DNA from: JANJUB01 sp040081075
GTDB lineage: Bacteria > Armatimonadota > Fimbriimonadia > Fimbriimonadales > Fimbriimonadaceae
Assembly: GCA_040081075.1 (NCBI GenBank)
Contig: JBEBHJ010000003.1
Coordinates: 38,355-102,354 of the forward strand
DNA length: 64,000 nucleotides
Direction: 5' to 3'
Notes under the pieces: generated by a model
Told to the model about the DNA's origin: nothing
The model's input: the letters and a program-made list of their open reading frames with translations, nothing else
The model's database searches: none
Part shown: piece by piece, positions 9,580-19,015 of the stretch
Numbering within the stretch: position 1 is the first letter of the stretch
Layout of the letters: each line of letters opens with the position of its first letter
Translations under genes and position numbers: made by a program

Positions 9580-9918
9580 TTATCTGACGTAACAAATATC
9601 GATAATGCGGCCTTCGGCAAAAAGAAGAACGCAAGAAAGCACGGGTTTAGAAATCGCGATCTGGCGAGCATCTTCAAACGACCTCCCAACGATGTCGCCA
9701 CTCAATCCGGCAAGCATGCCCATATAGGTAGTCGCATCGTCTGGCGACGGGAATGTAGCCAGGCCATTGATCACTTGCCCGTCCGGTAAAGTCACGTTGT
9801 TAGCAGCAAACTTTTCTGAACCAACTTCAATAAGAAACAGAGAATCCGGAAATCCTCCATACCCTTCCAACATGGATTCATCCAGGGTAAACGAAGTCGG
9901 CAATTCTTCAAGACGCAT
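9580..9918 (-). CDS. hypothetical protein
   Basis: A 112-residue protein that I do not recognise. It has no signal peptide or membrane segment and looks like a small alpha/beta cytoplasmic domain. The ATG at 9918 leaves 35 bases to the divergent nuclease gene; the GTG/ATG region further upstream (to 9969) would overlap that gene and is rejected. It is co-transcribed with the PhyH gene downstream. Confidence 0.6.
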   Translation of the reverse strand: MRLEELPTSFTLDESMLEGYGGFPDSLFLIEVGSEKFAANNVTLPDGQVINGLATFPSPDDATTYMGMLAGLSGDIVGRSFEDARQIAISKPVLSCVLLFAEGRIIDICYVR

Positions 9919-9953
9919 CTCTAATGTGTACCCGAACGGGCTAGAATTGAAAC

Positions 9954-10748
9954 GTGCCGCAAAAGCCAAAGCTTAGTCCCACAAAAATTTCAACATACTT
10001 GGCGTGCGCGCTCAAATACCGATGGACCTACGTGCACCCCCATCGTTGGCTGATTCGAGACAAGCACTACTATAGCTTCGGACAGTCGCTTCACACGGTT
10101 CTGGAAAGAGTCTTCGAAGGCAAGTCGTTGGAGATTCCCATGGAGGAACTGGACGCGCTCTATGAGGAAAGCTGGATTGAGGCTGGCTACTCAAGTTCCG
10201 AAGCCATGCAAGAGGCCTATGGGGAAGGAAAAGAGCTGATCGAAAAATACGTTGAGCGAGAGAAAGCAATCCCGAAGCTTGAGGGGAAGACGATTGCCGT
10301 CGAGCGAACTTTCAAGAAGGAACTTAACGACTTCGTGCTCGTGGGGCGAGTTGATCGCCTGGTTGAAGGTCCTGACGGCACGTTGGAAATCGTGGACTAT
10401 AAGTCTCGGCGGCGCGGCGTATCATCGGAAGACGTTGCGAACGACCTGGCCATGGGTTGTTACCAGCTGCTCGTAAAGGAGGCTTTTCCCGGAAAAAAGG
10501 TGCAGGCCCGGATCATTGCTCTTGCGGCTGAAGAGGAAGCTTCGTATAGCCTGTCCGAAAGTGAACATGAACTGCTTGAGTCAGACTTGAACAAACTGGG
10601 CCACCAAATTCTGGGGACTGACTGGTTCGAAGCCGAATCAGAATACAAACCTATCTGCAGAACTTGTGACTTCTCGAGTCTGTGCCTAAAGGGACCTCAA
10701 TTCAAGATTCGGTGGGAGCAAGATCAGAGCGTTTCTGCAAACTCGTAA
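9954..10748 (+). CDS. PD-(D/E)XK nuclease family protein (Cas4/RecB/AddB-like)
   Basis: A 264-residue PDDEXK_1 nuclease. It begins with the typical LSPTKISTYLACALKYRWTY segment, has GRVDRLVEGPDGTLEIVDYKS (catalytic Asp and the D-x-K pair near residues 130-150) and ends with a CRTCDFSSLC cluster. With the N-terminal cysteine in YLACA, this makes four cysteines able to hold a 4Fe-4S cluster, as in Cas4 and AddB. There is no CRISPR array or cas gene nearby, so a repair or general exonuclease role is more likely. It starts with GTG, with a TAGAAT -10 box six bases upstream (leaderless candidate). The 3' end overlaps dapB by 25 bases. Confidence 0.88.
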   Translation: MPQKPKLSPTKISTYLACALKYRWTYVHPHRWLIRDKHYYSFGQSLHTVLERVFEGKSLEIPMEELDALYEESWIEAGYSSSEAMQEAYGEGKELIEKYVEREKAIPKLEGKTIAVERTFKKELNDFVLVGRVDRLVEGPDGTLEIVDYKSRRRGVSSEDVANDLAMGCYQLLVKEAFPGKKVQARIIALAAEEEASYSLSESEHELLESDLNKLGHQILGTDWFEAESEYKPICRTCDFSSLCLKGPQFKIRWEQDQSVSANS

Positions 10749-11389
10749 ACGCCCGTTTTTCCAATGATCCATTGGGCCGCGTGGAGTGCCCCTGCGGCAA
10801 ACCCATCTCGATTTCTGGCAGTGTGAGTCAGCGTGATCGTATCGGCCGCCGAATCGAAGCCGATGGTGTGCGTTCCAGGGACCTTGCCCGCCCGAGAGGA
10901 GGAGACGTCTATCTGGGCTGAATATCCAGCCGCTCGCATGTCATCAACTAGCCTCAACAAGGTCCCCGATGGGGCGTCGAGCTTTGCCGAATGATGCATC
11001 TCGTAGGCCCAAGCCTCGTAGCTAGGATGATCCCTAAATTCTTCGGCTGCTTTTTCTACGATCCGCCGAAACAGAGCAACCCCGATTGAGAGGTTGGAGC
11101 CATAAACCAATGTTCCGTTACACTTATCGACGGTGCCTCTTATTCGATCAAGGTCGGCATACCAGCCGGTAGTGCCGCAGACGATGGGAACATGCTTCTC
11201 GCAACAAACCTCGATATTGTGGGGGGCGGCATCCGGTTGCGTAAATTCGATGGCAACATCGCAACCATCGAGAACGTCAGGATCGAAACCCGAATGGTCC
11301 ACACGAAACGCAATCTCAATCCCCTGCGACTGAGCCAATTGGTCTATCGCCTTGCCCATCTTTCCGTACCCAATCAAGCCAATTCTCAT
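10724..11389 (-). CDS. dapB: 4-hydroxy-tetrahydrodipicolinate reductase
   Basis: A 221-residue DapB, catalysing NAD(P)H reduction of the dihydrodipicolinate intermediate in lysine and diaminopimelate synthesis. Visible motifs are the nucleotide-binding GYGKMG near the N-terminus, VCGTTGW, NLSIGVALF and the catalytic/substrate-binding EMHHSAKLDAPSGT. The length is at the short end for the family, as in Thermotoga-type enzymes. A TAGACT box lies eight bases before the ATG, suggesting a leaderless transcript. It overlaps the convergent nuclease gene by 25 bases. The asd gene of the same pathway is at 26611-27645. Confidence 0.93.
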   Translation of the reverse strand: MRIGLIGYGKMGKAIDQLAQSQGIEIAFRVDHSGFDPDVLDGCDVAIEFTQPDAAPHNIEVCCEKHVPIVCGTTGWYADLDRIRGTVDKCNGTLVYGSNLSIGVALFRRIVEKAAEEFRDHPSYEAWAYEMHHSAKLDAPSGTLLRLVDDMRAAGYSAQIDVSSSRAGKVPGTHTIGFDSAADTITLTHTARNRDGFAAGALHAAQWIIGKTGVYEFAETL

Positions 11390-11556
11390 TCAAACTTAGT
11401 CTACCAAGCATCGTTCGCGCCATTATCGGTAAAAAACGCCGGGAGTCTTACTGGTTTTGTGCCTAACCCGGCAGTATTACGAGGGCGCGATGGGTGAAGC
11501 TCCTTCATAATATGGGTGGCGCGGCGTATGCCCGCCAACTCTGAGGAATATTAGTG

Positions 11557-12204
11557 ATGAACAAATCTTTCAAAGGAGCCTTGATTGTCTCCGGCCTCGT
11601 GGTTGCGGCTATTAGCTCAGCCACGGCGATCGGAACTACTTCGGTGCCACAAACGTGTTTCAACACCCTAACGGGCAACCTGAGCAATCTTCGGCTCTCC
11701 AACAACAATCTCGTCGTAAACTGGGGAAGCAAGGGCGACTGCCTTTACTTCACCCCTACAAGCTTTAATGCTCCACTTGGACAAGCCTTCAAGGTTGGCC
11801 GACTTTGCATTTTCAATGTAAAGGACAAATATGATCAAAACGGCAGCTTCAATGTGAATCTGCAAGTTGGTATCAAGTTTGATGTACCAGGTCAGGGCCT
11901 TTTGGTTTGCACCCTTCCAATCAGCCACACCGACGTTCGCGGTGCGAATGATCACACGACGCTGCCGACTACGTTCCAGCCAAAGAACATCGTTCTCAAT
12001 GGTCGAAACTACACGTTCAGCCTGCTCGGCTTTAAGTCCGGTGGCGCGAGCTCAGCTAGCGTTGGCGATTGGGTAACTCCCGGCGGAACCACGACTTGCT
12101 TAGACCTGTTCGGCAAGCTTGAGGCTGCCCCCGTACCGGAGCCCGCTTCCATGGCAGCTCTTGGCCTTGGTGTTGCCGCTTTGCTTCGACGACGACGCAA
12201 GTAA
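11557..12204 (+). CDS. PEP-CTERM sorting domain protein
   Basis: A 215-residue secreted protein with an N-terminal signal (VVAAISSATA) and a C-terminal PEP-CTERM tripartite signal: VPEPAS, a hydrophobic helix and RRRRK. The middle is a cysteine-containing beta-rich domain that resembles the choice-of-anchor K class. PEP-CTERM proteins are sorted by exosortase to the outer surface. GTG 11554 is possible, but ATG 11557 has better spacing from GAGGAA. A strong terminator follows. Confidence 0.88.
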   Translation: MNKSFKGALIVSGLVVAAISSATAIGTTSVPQTCFNTLTGNLSNLRLSNNNLVVNWGSKGDCLYFTPTSFNAPLGQAFKVGRLCIFNVKDKYDQNGSFNVNLQVGIKFDVPGQGLLVCTLPISHTDVRGANDHTTLPTTFQPKNIVLNGRNYTFSLLGFKSGGASSASVGDWVTPGGTTTCLDLFGKLEAAPVPEPASMAALGLGVAALLRRRRK

Positions 12205-12220
12205 GCAATCCAAACTTGAA

Positions 12221-12249
12221 GAGCTCCCGCTATTCGGGGGCTCTTTTTT
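12221..12249 (+). terminator. rho-independent terminator after the PEP-CTERM gene
   Basis: The stem GAGCTCCCG/CGGGGGCTC (one G-U pair), with a 5-base loop, is followed by six T at 12244-12249, 16 bases after the stop codon. Confidence 0.88.
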
Positions 12250-12294
12250 GTTTTCAACCAACGCTGAGTTGACCCAACCCCGTCTAATACCCAT

Positions 12295-14595
12295 ATGCTT
12301 ATCGCCACGCTCCTTGCGACGCTAATTCAAAGTTCAACCTCAGGGACGTTTCATCCCGCTCAGGGCGAACCGGCCCCGTGGTCAATTAACCAACACCACA
12401 CCCTCGTTTGGAGCGGACAACCTTACATCCCCATGGGCTTGCACGTAGAGGGCTCCCTGGCTGCGATGGAGTCAGCGATTGGAGCGGGAGCTACGGACTT
12501 GCTGATCGACCTCCCCGCGAATGGGATGGGGTGGAAAGAAGCGGTTGCATTCCTCGAGTCAAAAGGGATCAGATATCTGATCTGCATCGGCTCTGTGGCA
12601 AAACCGGCTCAAGGAGTTGTCGTTCAGCCTCAAACATATCGGCTATCAGGATTAACCGAAGATCAAACCGTGAACTTCCCCGCCGGCGATGCCAGTTCCG
12701 CATGGCTGGTTTTGGCGGCGCAACGAGATGGGTCGATCGCAAAAGCGGCCAAGATTCCTGCCTTAAACCGCACGTTTAGCCTGCCAATTGAAACTGGGGG
12801 TCTCGAGCATCTTCTGTTGGTTTACCCAGAGATGACTAGCCTCACCCAACCAGACTATTGGGATGAGTTTGACTCCCATCGCGATGCTTTGCTTGCCGCC
12901 GTAGCGGGAGCCAAATTCGGGCCGGGATTCCGGGGAATCGTCGACCCCGTCGGGCAGACGATTGGGCTCTACGGAAAGCCTAAATCATTTGTTCCAACCT
13001 CAAATGCCTATCGCAATGAACTCAAAATCTACCTGGCGGAGCGGTATCGAAACCTTGAAACCGCGGCACGGGCATGGTCGATTAGGACTAATGATTTAGA
13101 GACCCTTGATGATCTCGCCCGACTTGTACCTCTTTGGTCGGGCAATCGCGGCGTGAAGATGTTCTGGGACCCGGTGCGCAGCATGACCTACAATCGTGAA
13201 GAGACCGAGGGTTCGGCTTGGCAAGATATTGATCGGGTTATCCAAGCCGCCGCGGTAAAGAGATTCGACCGGCTGGTTGCTGCCATAAAGCAAAAAGTCG
13301 ATGTTCCGATTGTTCAAACTTGGCAAGGCTGGCGCGGACCCTACGAACTGGCGAATCCGAACCTAACGGGAATCGGTATCGAAGCGAGCGGAAGCAGCCC
13401 ATCGGAATGGCTCGTAAATGCCGCGCCCGGCGCAAGCAGTCTCTTACGATGGACAAAGCCCGGCTGGTTGATTGCAACAGATTTGAAAGTTCCCCGCCTG
13501 TCCGATGCAGCTGCAGAACTAGGCGCCGCCGGAGTTCGCGGTTTCTTTGGTCAATCGTCCCCCGATACGCTTGCCGAGCTCAAAGGGCTTGTGTCGGAAC
13601 CGAGCCTGAGCCAGTGGTCGCCCGCGCCACTCTTCTTTCCCGAGTCGGCTACCAATCCGGCGGCAGCACAACGGCTTCCCAACGGCAACTATTGGCTTCC
13701 CTCTCCGCTGGCTGGAAACCGGCTTGAACTCGGACCATCGTTCAGTGGATATCGATACGATGAGAACGGCGAAGTCACCGTTGTCTTGCGCAGTAATGTT
13801 GGGCCGGGTCGGTTCAAATTGCGCTCTAATGAGGCCAAGGACTTAACTTTTCGAACTCTTGATGGGGCAGATCCCAAGCCCAAGCTCTTTAAGCTAGGCG
13901 TTGAAGTTAACTTGAGCGAGGTTCCGGTGATCATCAAAGGCGGCAAGGATATCCCGATCCCCGAATACGCTTATCAACAAACGATTTCGCGGTTTATGGG
14001 CCTTGAAAAGCTTGCCGATGGAATGAAATCGGACGTGACTCAAGAGAAGTACAACTTCAAAGAGGCCGCCAGAGGATTCGACCGTATCCCTTCAAACTTT
14101 GCCGCAATGCGCCGCAACTATTGGCTGGCCACTTCCCGGCTCGCCCCGTATTTGTGGGTAGAGGCCGAGACCTGCCGCCAACATAACATGAGCGACAAGA
14201 TTTCATTGAACGGTCTTAACAGCGGTGCCGCCCTCTGGCTTGATAGCATTGGTCCCATAGATCCGCGTGGCATTTTCGCAAGCTACGAAATCCCCGTAAG
14301 AACATTGGAAGACCAAGAGATTTGGATCGCAGCGAGGATTCCCCGGGCTAACCGTGGCGATGTTGTGATTCGCACGATGGGGACCGACTTCCCGATTGCC
14401 TCTGAGCCCGTTCAAGCTTACGGGCCGGGTATCGCCTGGTACAAAGTGGGAACAACCAAATTCTCAGGTGCCGGTGCGAAGTTAGAGATTCTCGTCCGAA
14501 ACTCCGGCCCGGTAGACATGACCTTCGATACTATCTTCATCGCCCCCGCTGGGATGACTCCAAATGGGGCGCTGCCCCCGGAGATCGTGAACTAG
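12295..14595 (+). CDS. large secreted protein, glycosidase-like fold possible
   Basis: A 766-residue protein with a short hydrophobic N-terminus (MLIATLLATLI) that suggests export. The first ~450 residues alternate strands and helices with phrases such as WSGQPYIPMGLHVEG and VPIVQTWQGW, reminiscent of GH42/GH10-like TIM barrels, but I cannot assign a family or catalytic acids. A C-terminal beta domain from ~620 (LWVEAETCRQHN … AYGPGIAWYKVG) looks like a carbohydrate-binding module. The stop codon shares CTAG with the convergent glycosyltransferase gene. Confidence 0.7.
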   Translation: MLIATLLATLIQSSTSGTFHPAQGEPAPWSINQHHTLVWSGQPYIPMGLHVEGSLAAMESAIGAGATDLLIDLPANGMGWKEAVAFLESKGIRYLICIGSVAKPAQGVVVQPQTYRLSGLTEDQTVNFPAGDASSAWLVLAAQRDGSIAKAAKIPALNRTFSLPIETGGLEHLLLVYPEMTSLTQPDYWDEFDSHRDALLAAVAGAKFGPGFRGIVDPVGQTIGLYGKPKSFVPTSNAYRNELKIYLAERYRNLETAARAWSIRTNDLETLDDLARLVPLWSGNRGVKMFWDPVRSMTYNREETEGSAWQDIDRVIQAAAVKRFDRLVAAIKQKVDVPIVQTWQGWRGPYELANPNLTGIGIEASGSSPSEWLVNAAPGASSLLRWTKPGWLIATDLKVPRLSDAAAELGAAGVRGFFGQSSPDTLAELKGLVSEPSLSQWSPAPLFFPESATNPAAAQRLPNGNYWLPSPLAGNRLELGPSFSGYRYDENGEVTVVLRSNVGPGRFKLRSNEAKDLTFRTLDGADPKPKLFKLGVEVNLSEVPVIIKGGKDIPIPEYAYQQTISRFMGLEKLADGMKSDVTQEKYNFKEAARGFDRIPSNFAAMRRNYWLATSRLAPYLWVEAETCRQHNMSDKISLNGLNSGAALWLDSIGPIDPRGIFASYEIPVRTLEDQEIWIAARIPRANRGDVVIRTMGTDFPIASEPVQAYGPGIAWYKVGTTKFSGAGAKLEILVRNSGPVDMTFDTIFIAPAGMTPNGALPPEIVN

Positions 14596-15560
14596 CCGAG
14601 AGCTTCGGTATACAAATCTACGAACCTTGATGCGCACTTCTCAATCGTGAACATCTCCTTGAACCGCACTTGGGCCGCCTGACCGTAGGCGGCGCGGGTT
14701 AGCGACATCTCTTCAATCATCGATACTTTGCCAGCAAAGGTTTCGTCTTCGTAAAACATCGATCCCGTGAGGTCTTCGGCGACCAAGTCGATCACCCCGC
14801 CTTTGGCGCGGCCCAAAGTGGGAATGCCGAGCGCCATCGCTTCTAAAACATCGAGCGGGAAGGCAGGCTTTTCCCTACAACATGCCCATAGGTCGCAGGT
14901 TTGAATAAGCTCGTGAGGTCGAGCCACTCCGTGAACACAGTGAACGTGAGCGGGCCAATCTTCTTCTCGCTCTTCGCCAACAATCAGGAATTGGATACGG
15001 TCAGGAAGATTCCCGGCGGCTTCGATGACTAAATCCAGCCGCTCATCCCAACCCTGAATCCCAACCAAGAAGGCTTCTTGTGGAATCCCAAGTGAGTGTC
15101 GAACGTCCACGCGAGAACGCATGGATTCGTTCGCATCGATCCATACGGAGGGATAAACCAGGCTAAGATTGTCCGTGCCCGCTCCATCGAGCTCGTTGCG
15201 AATCGCCCGACAAGCACACGTACCAAACTGAGCCTGATTGAGCCTTTCGATCAGCTTCGGACTTCTCGTCTTCGGGAAATCGTACACGGAATATCCCCAA
15301 GACTCCGATTGCCCAAATGCCTCTGCGCACGCCCAAGCCGCTCGATAGCCCATTGCATGAACCAAATCGTAGTCTTTCCCAATCTCCCTAAGCCGCTTCG
15401 ACGTGTCCCGGTTGAGGGCGGGATGAGTCTCTTTGGGCATCCACAAGTCGCTTTCATAGGCGTACGCGGTAATACCGCGCGTTCCCAATTGGGTCACGAG
15501 ATCATCGCTCCAGCGCCTTAACTCATCCGAGGGCTCGCGGCGAATCAGTAGGACTCTCAT
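14592..15560 (-). CDS. glycosyltransferase family 4-like protein
   Basis: A 322-residue GT-B type glycosyltransferase. The C-terminal half shows the donor-binding signature EKPAFPLDVLEAMALGIPT followed by GGVIDLV, typical of GT1/GT4 families. The N-terminal half is the acceptor Rossmann-like domain (DLVHAMGYRAAW). The ATG overlaps the end of the upstream moxR gene by four bases, indicating translational coupling. Donor and acceptor sugars are unknown. Confidence 0.85.
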   Translation of the reverse strand: MRVLLIRREPSDELRRWSDDLVTQLGTRGITAYAYESDLWMPKETHPALNRDTSKRLREIGKDYDLVHAMGYRAAWACAEAFGQSESWGYSVYDFPKTRSPKLIERLNQAQFGTCACRAIRNELDGAGTDNLSLVYPSVWIDANESMRSRVDVRHSLGIPQEAFLVGIQGWDERLDLVIEAAGNLPDRIQFLIVGEEREEDWPAHVHCVHGVARPHELIQTCDLWACCREKPAFPLDVLEAMALGIPTLGRAKGGVIDLVAEDLTGSMFYEDETFAGKVSMIEEMSLTRAAYGQAAQVRFKEMFTIEKCASRFVDLYTEALG

Positions 15561-16504
15561 CTGGGAACAATTTGGGATTCTATCAAGCTTGTCAGGACTC
15601 GATCGACGGTCAGCCCCTCAACTTCAGCCTCCGGCCGGAGCAAGATCCGGTGTCGCAAGACCGGAAGCGCAAACTCCTTCACGTCATCCGGAATTACGAA
15701 ATCTCGGCCCCGCAATGACGCAACCGCCTTGGAACAGTTCAGCAAAGCGATTCCGGCCCGCGGGGATCCTCCGTAGAGGATGTCATTGGCTTTGCGAGTT
15801 GCCTTGACAATTTCATAGATGTAAGTAAATATTTTTTCTTCAACCGTCGTACTTTGAGCCTGAGCCTGGCAATCGCGCAACTGATCGGCCGAAACGACCG
15901 CCTGAATACCGGCTGCTTCAAGGTTTTGGGGCCGGAAGCCGGCATGATGTCGCCGGAGAACTTCCTGCTCGACGTCATCCCCCGGATAGTCGACAATGAT
16001 CTTCAGCAAGAATCGGTCTTGCTGAGCCTCAGGAAGGGGGTAGGTGCCTTCAAACTCCAGTGGGTTTTGAGTTGCAAAAACGAGGAATGGCGGCGGCAAC
16101 TTATAAACCTCTCCATCAATGGTGGTTTGCCGCTCTTCCATGGCTTCAAGCAAAGCCGACTGGGTCTTAGGAGGAGTCCGATTGATTTCGTCAGCCAGAA
16201 GCACGTTAACAAAAATTGGTCCCTTGCGTAGTTTGAATTCGGACGTCTTGGGATCGTAGATATTGGTTCCAATGACGTCACTTGGCATCAAATCCGGAGT
16301 GAACTGAATTCGACCGTAATCAAGGCTAAGTGCTCTAGATAGGGAGCGAATGAGAAGTGTTTTCGCGACTCCCGGAACGCCTTCTAACAGGGCGTGACCG
16401 TTGGCCAATATTGCCACGAGAGCCTGTTCAATAACTCGATCTTGACCGGCAATCGCCTTGGCCACCTCTGTCCTTAGTGCTTGACCTAGTTGTGCAACTT
16501 GCAT
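15557..16504 (-). CDS. MoxR family AAA+ ATPase
   Basis: A 315-residue AAA+ ATPase of the MoxR family. Walker A is GVPGVAKT near residue 40, Walker B LLADEINR near 108, then the MEERQ sensor region, ATQNPLEFEGTYPLPEAQQDRF and the C-terminal helical lid (SPRAGIALL). MoxR proteins act as chaperones that help assemble complexes, often with vWA partners, but none adjoins here. A TAAAGT box lies seven bases upstream of the ATG (leaderless candidate). Confidence 0.92.
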   Translation of the reverse strand: MQVAQLGQALRTEVAKAIAGQDRVIEQALVAILANGHALLEGVPGVAKTLLIRSLSRALSLDYGRIQFTPDLMPSDVIGTNIYDPKTSEFKLRKGPIFVNVLLADEINRTPPKTQSALLEAMEERQTTIDGEVYKLPPPFLVFATQNPLEFEGTYPLPEAQQDRFLLKIIVDYPGDDVEQEVLRRHHAGFRPQNLEAAGIQAVVSADQLRDCQAQAQSTTVEEKIFTYIYEIVKATRKANDILYGGSPRAGIALLNCSKAVASLRGRDFVIPDDVKEFALPVLRHRILLRPEAEVEGLTVDRVLTSLIESQIVPR

Positions 16505-16616
16505 CGCTCTGTACTTTACCGAACCAGAGGCTCAGCAAGTTTTTTCAGAGGCGACAATAAAATGTGACACACTTGAGGCTAGATTCGTCGTAACGAATGG
16601 GTAGGAGCCGCGTCAT

Positions 16617-17264
16617 ATGGATGAACTCATAAAAACGAGTGAGGAAAACGAACAATCCATGATTTCAGTGGCCCTGTCATCGCCCAAATTGAATCTCATT
16701 GAGAACGATCACGATAACGCGCTGGTAAAGCGTGCGCGGGATGGTGACTTCTCAGCGTTTGAAATCCTATTTGAAAGACACCGGCAACTTGCCTATCGGT
16801 TTGCCTATCAAATGGTGCCACGCCGAGATGACGCCGAGGATATCGTTCAAGAAGCGTTTGTTCGAGCCTATCAAAACCTTCATCGATATCGCGACGAGGC
16901 GAAATTTACAACTTGGTTGCTAAGAATTGTTAGCAACCTTTGCACGGATCAGGCCCGAATGCGCACTCGACGAGACGCACTCGAACAGCAGGAGGCGGGA
17001 GGCGCCCTTGTTTGGATGACGGAGGGCGATACGGATGACCCGGTTGCGAATATGGAAGCCGAACGCCGCGTCCAAATATTACGCACGGCGCTCAAGGCAC
17101 TTCCTGTTCACCACCGAACCGTTATCGTTTTGAGAGATTTGGAAGAGAGGGGCTACGATGAGATCGCCGAAATTTTAGGGTGTAGCGTCGGTGGAGCCAA
17201 GTTAAGAGTTTTGAGAGCGAGAAGAGCCTTAAAGGATCGTGTCTCGCCATTTTTGTCCGAATGA
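16617..17264 (+). CDS. ECF-type RNA polymerase sigma factor
   Basis: A 215-residue sigma-70 family protein. Region 2 is at ~45-110 (FERHRQLAYRFAYQMVPRRDDAEDIVQEAFVRAY) and region 4 at ~155-210 (LPVHHRTVIVLRDLEERGYDEIAEILG followed by LRVLRARRALK), with no region 1 or 3, as in the ECF class. A TAGGAG ribosome-binding site precedes ATG 16617. It begins a three-gene operon with a putative anti-sigma factor and an HtrA-like protein. Confidence 0.93.
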   Translation: MDELIKTSEENEQSMISVALSSPKLNLIENDHDNALVKRARDGDFSAFEILFERHRQLAYRFAYQMVPRRDDAEDIVQEAFVRAYQNLHRYRDEAKFTTWLLRIVSNLCTDQARMRTRRDALEQQEAGGALVWMTEGDTDDPVANMEAERRVQILRTALKALPVHHRTVIVLRDLEERGYDEIAEILGCSVGGAKLRVLRARRALKDRVSPFLSE

Positions 17265-17268
17265 GAGC

Positions 17269-18000
17269 ATGTTTATGAAACGCCGCCAAGAAGAAGAGTT
17301 GATCCAGATGGCTTTCGGTGAAATGCCGGAATCGGCCCTGGAGTGTCCGGATGCTGAAGCCAAGCTACGGAGTTACTGCGAGTTGCGCCGGGGGCTGCAA
17401 TCGCTTAAGGATATTCCGGAAATGCAGATGAGCAGCGAGCGATTACGCGATGCCATCTTGAACGGAGGCTTAAAGCCGAAACCCGAGCCGAAGTTGGGCC
17501 TAAGTTGGCTCGCTGCGGCCGCTGCACTTTGCGTGGTGGGCTATATGGGGGCGGCTCGAATGGGTCGCACGGATGCGGGGGCAACGGCGATCAAGCAAAC
17601 TCCGATCGTCGTAGAAACGCCGGTTGCTCTCGATTGGCCTCCGACCCAACAGAATTTTGACGCGGATCGATGGCTCGGCGGACCCGAAAACGTTTTGATG
17701 CTTTCAGCAGCACCAGTGACGCGAAAGATTAACTCGCCTGAGCGATCGGCCCGACTATCTCCAAGTCGCCCTATCGATCGAGTTACTCCGGTTGCCGAAT
17801 CACCAACGGTTGTTGAGACCAAGCCAAATCTCAAAAGTGCATTTCAGGCAACACCTAGCGCGCAAAAGGACAGTTTGACTACGGAACCTGAAGTTACGAC
17901 CTCGGATATCGTGGTAATCGATGCCCAGGCTCAAAACGATGAGGGCATCTCTCAAGCAAAGGAGGTCAAATCGTCTGCTAATGTTGTCATCGGTGGTTAG
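17269..18000 (+). CDS. putative membrane-bound anti-sigma factor
   Basis: A 243-residue protein starting four bases after the sigma factor stop. Residues 1-75 are charged and cytoplasmic-like, with a possible zinc-finger-like His/Cys-poor remnant (LECPDAEAKLRSYCELRRGL). A single membrane helix at ~80-100 (LSWLAAAAALCVVGYMGAA) is followed by a low-complexity Pro/Ser/Thr-rich outer region. Gene order and topology fit an anti-sigma factor; there is no strong sequence signature. ATG 17275 is an alternative start. Confidence 0.6.
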   Translation: MFMKRRQEEELIQMAFGEMPESALECPDAEAKLRSYCELRRGLQSLKDIPEMQMSSERLRDAILNGGLKPKPEPKLGLSWLAAAAALCVVGYMGAARMGRTDAGATAIKQTPIVVETPVALDWPPTQQNFDADRWLGGPENVLMLSAAPVTRKINSPERSARLSPSRPIDRVTPVAESPTVVETKPNLKSAFQATPSAQKDSLTTEPEVTTSDIVVIDAQAQNDEGISQAKEVKSSANVVIGG

Positions 18001-19015
18001 TACTGGAATCCTATTGGCGTTGCTTGGCCCTAACCAGCAACTTACGACAGACGAGCAGCGAGTCTGGGGCCAGATAAAGCCACGCGTGGCTTATCTCAAC
18101 GTCGCTGGGCGCCAAAGTGGTGTTGCATCGCTGATTGATGAGCGCGGGTATTTCATCGTGCACCGTTCGGTGGCTCCCCTGCCCGGAAGTTTTGCTTTGG
18201 CCCAACTCGGGACAGGACAATCCATCCAACTCAACTTTGTTTCCGAAGACGAACTAACCCAGTTAGCTCTGCTTCAGAGCGTGGGATTCTCGGGCGGATT
18301 TCGCCGTGATGAGAAAGGCAAGTTTGACACGCCCCTGAGCGGGCGGTCTCAAAAGGACTCGAACCAACTCCTGGCGGTGATGCCTAACGGCCCGCTTCGA
18401 GCTGAACTCAGCTTTAGCAACAGGATGGGAGTCATGAAACCATCCAATCGAGGCGTTACCCTGAACGAATATCGATTTGAAACGCCTAGCTATTCGCTTG
18501 CGGGGGCGCTACTCTTTAACATGGATGGCGGACTTGTTGGCGTTTTGGGAGCTACTCTGGAACCAACTGACAATCAAGGGACCGGTGCCGGCGGTAGTGT
18601 CCCCCGCGGTGGGGCAGGCAGCGCGTTGTCGGCTCCAACTGCAGGCCGCTCAAATTCATTTGGGCCGGGCGCGATGACCGTTGCGTACGCGATAACTCCC
18701 GACATTCTCAGCCGAGTCATCGAAGGATTTCTGTCACCTAGCCACAAGGTTGCCCATCCTGCCATTGGCGTGTTCTGCATCAACGCGAAGGGTGGCGGCG
18801 TCGTCGTTGATTCGGTGACGAAGGGCTCAAACGCTGAAAAAGCCGGAATTCAGCAAGGTGACATCATAAAAGAAATGTCGGGGAGCCCAATCCAAACAAC
18901 GTCCGATTTCTTCAAAGTTATTATTCGCCAGACGGTTGGATCAACCATCCGGGTCACCCTTGTCCGAGGCACCGAGGAACGAAAGATCGACGTGGTTGTT
19001 GGCGCAACTAGCTAG
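17981..19015 (+). CDS. catalytically dead HtrA/DegP-like protein with PDZ domain
   Basis: A 344-residue membrane-anchored protein (helix SVVSTGILLALLG). The protease-like domain aligns with HtrA, but all three triad positions appear replaced. The GY..TNNHV block reads GYFIVHRSVA (His to Ser), TDLALLK reads TQLALLQ (Asp to Gln), and GNSGGPL reads YSLAGAL (Ser lost). A well-formed PDZ domain follows at ~235-330 (VTKGSNAEKAGIQQGDIIKEMSG). It is encoded in an operon with the ECF sigma and anti-sigma genes, overlapping the latter by 20 bases, with an AAAGGAGGT site at 17958-17966. A sensory or scaffold role in sigma release is inferred. Confidence 0.75.
   Translation: MLSSVVSTGILLALLGPNQQLTTDEQRVWGQIKPRVAYLNVAGRQSGVASLIDERGYFIVHRSVAPLPGSFALAQLGTGQSIQLNFVSEDELTQLALLQSVGFSGGFRRDEKGKFDTPLSGRSQKDSNQLLAVMPNGPLRAELSFSNRMGVMKPSNRGVTLNEYRFETPSYSLAGALLFNMDGGLVGVLGATLEPTDNQGTGAGGSVPRGGAGSALSAPTAGRSNSFGPGAMTVAYAITPDILSRVIEGFLSPSHKVAHPAIGVFCINAKGGGVVVDSVTKGSNAEKAGIQQGDIIKEMSGSPIQTTSDFFKVIIRQTVGSTIRVTLVRGTEERKIDVVVGATS

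Noticed and set aside
9954..10748. Cas4-like nuclease as evidence for a CRISPR system
   Set aside because: There are no repeats-spacer arrays and no other cas genes in the window; the fold is shared by RecB/AddB-type nucleases.
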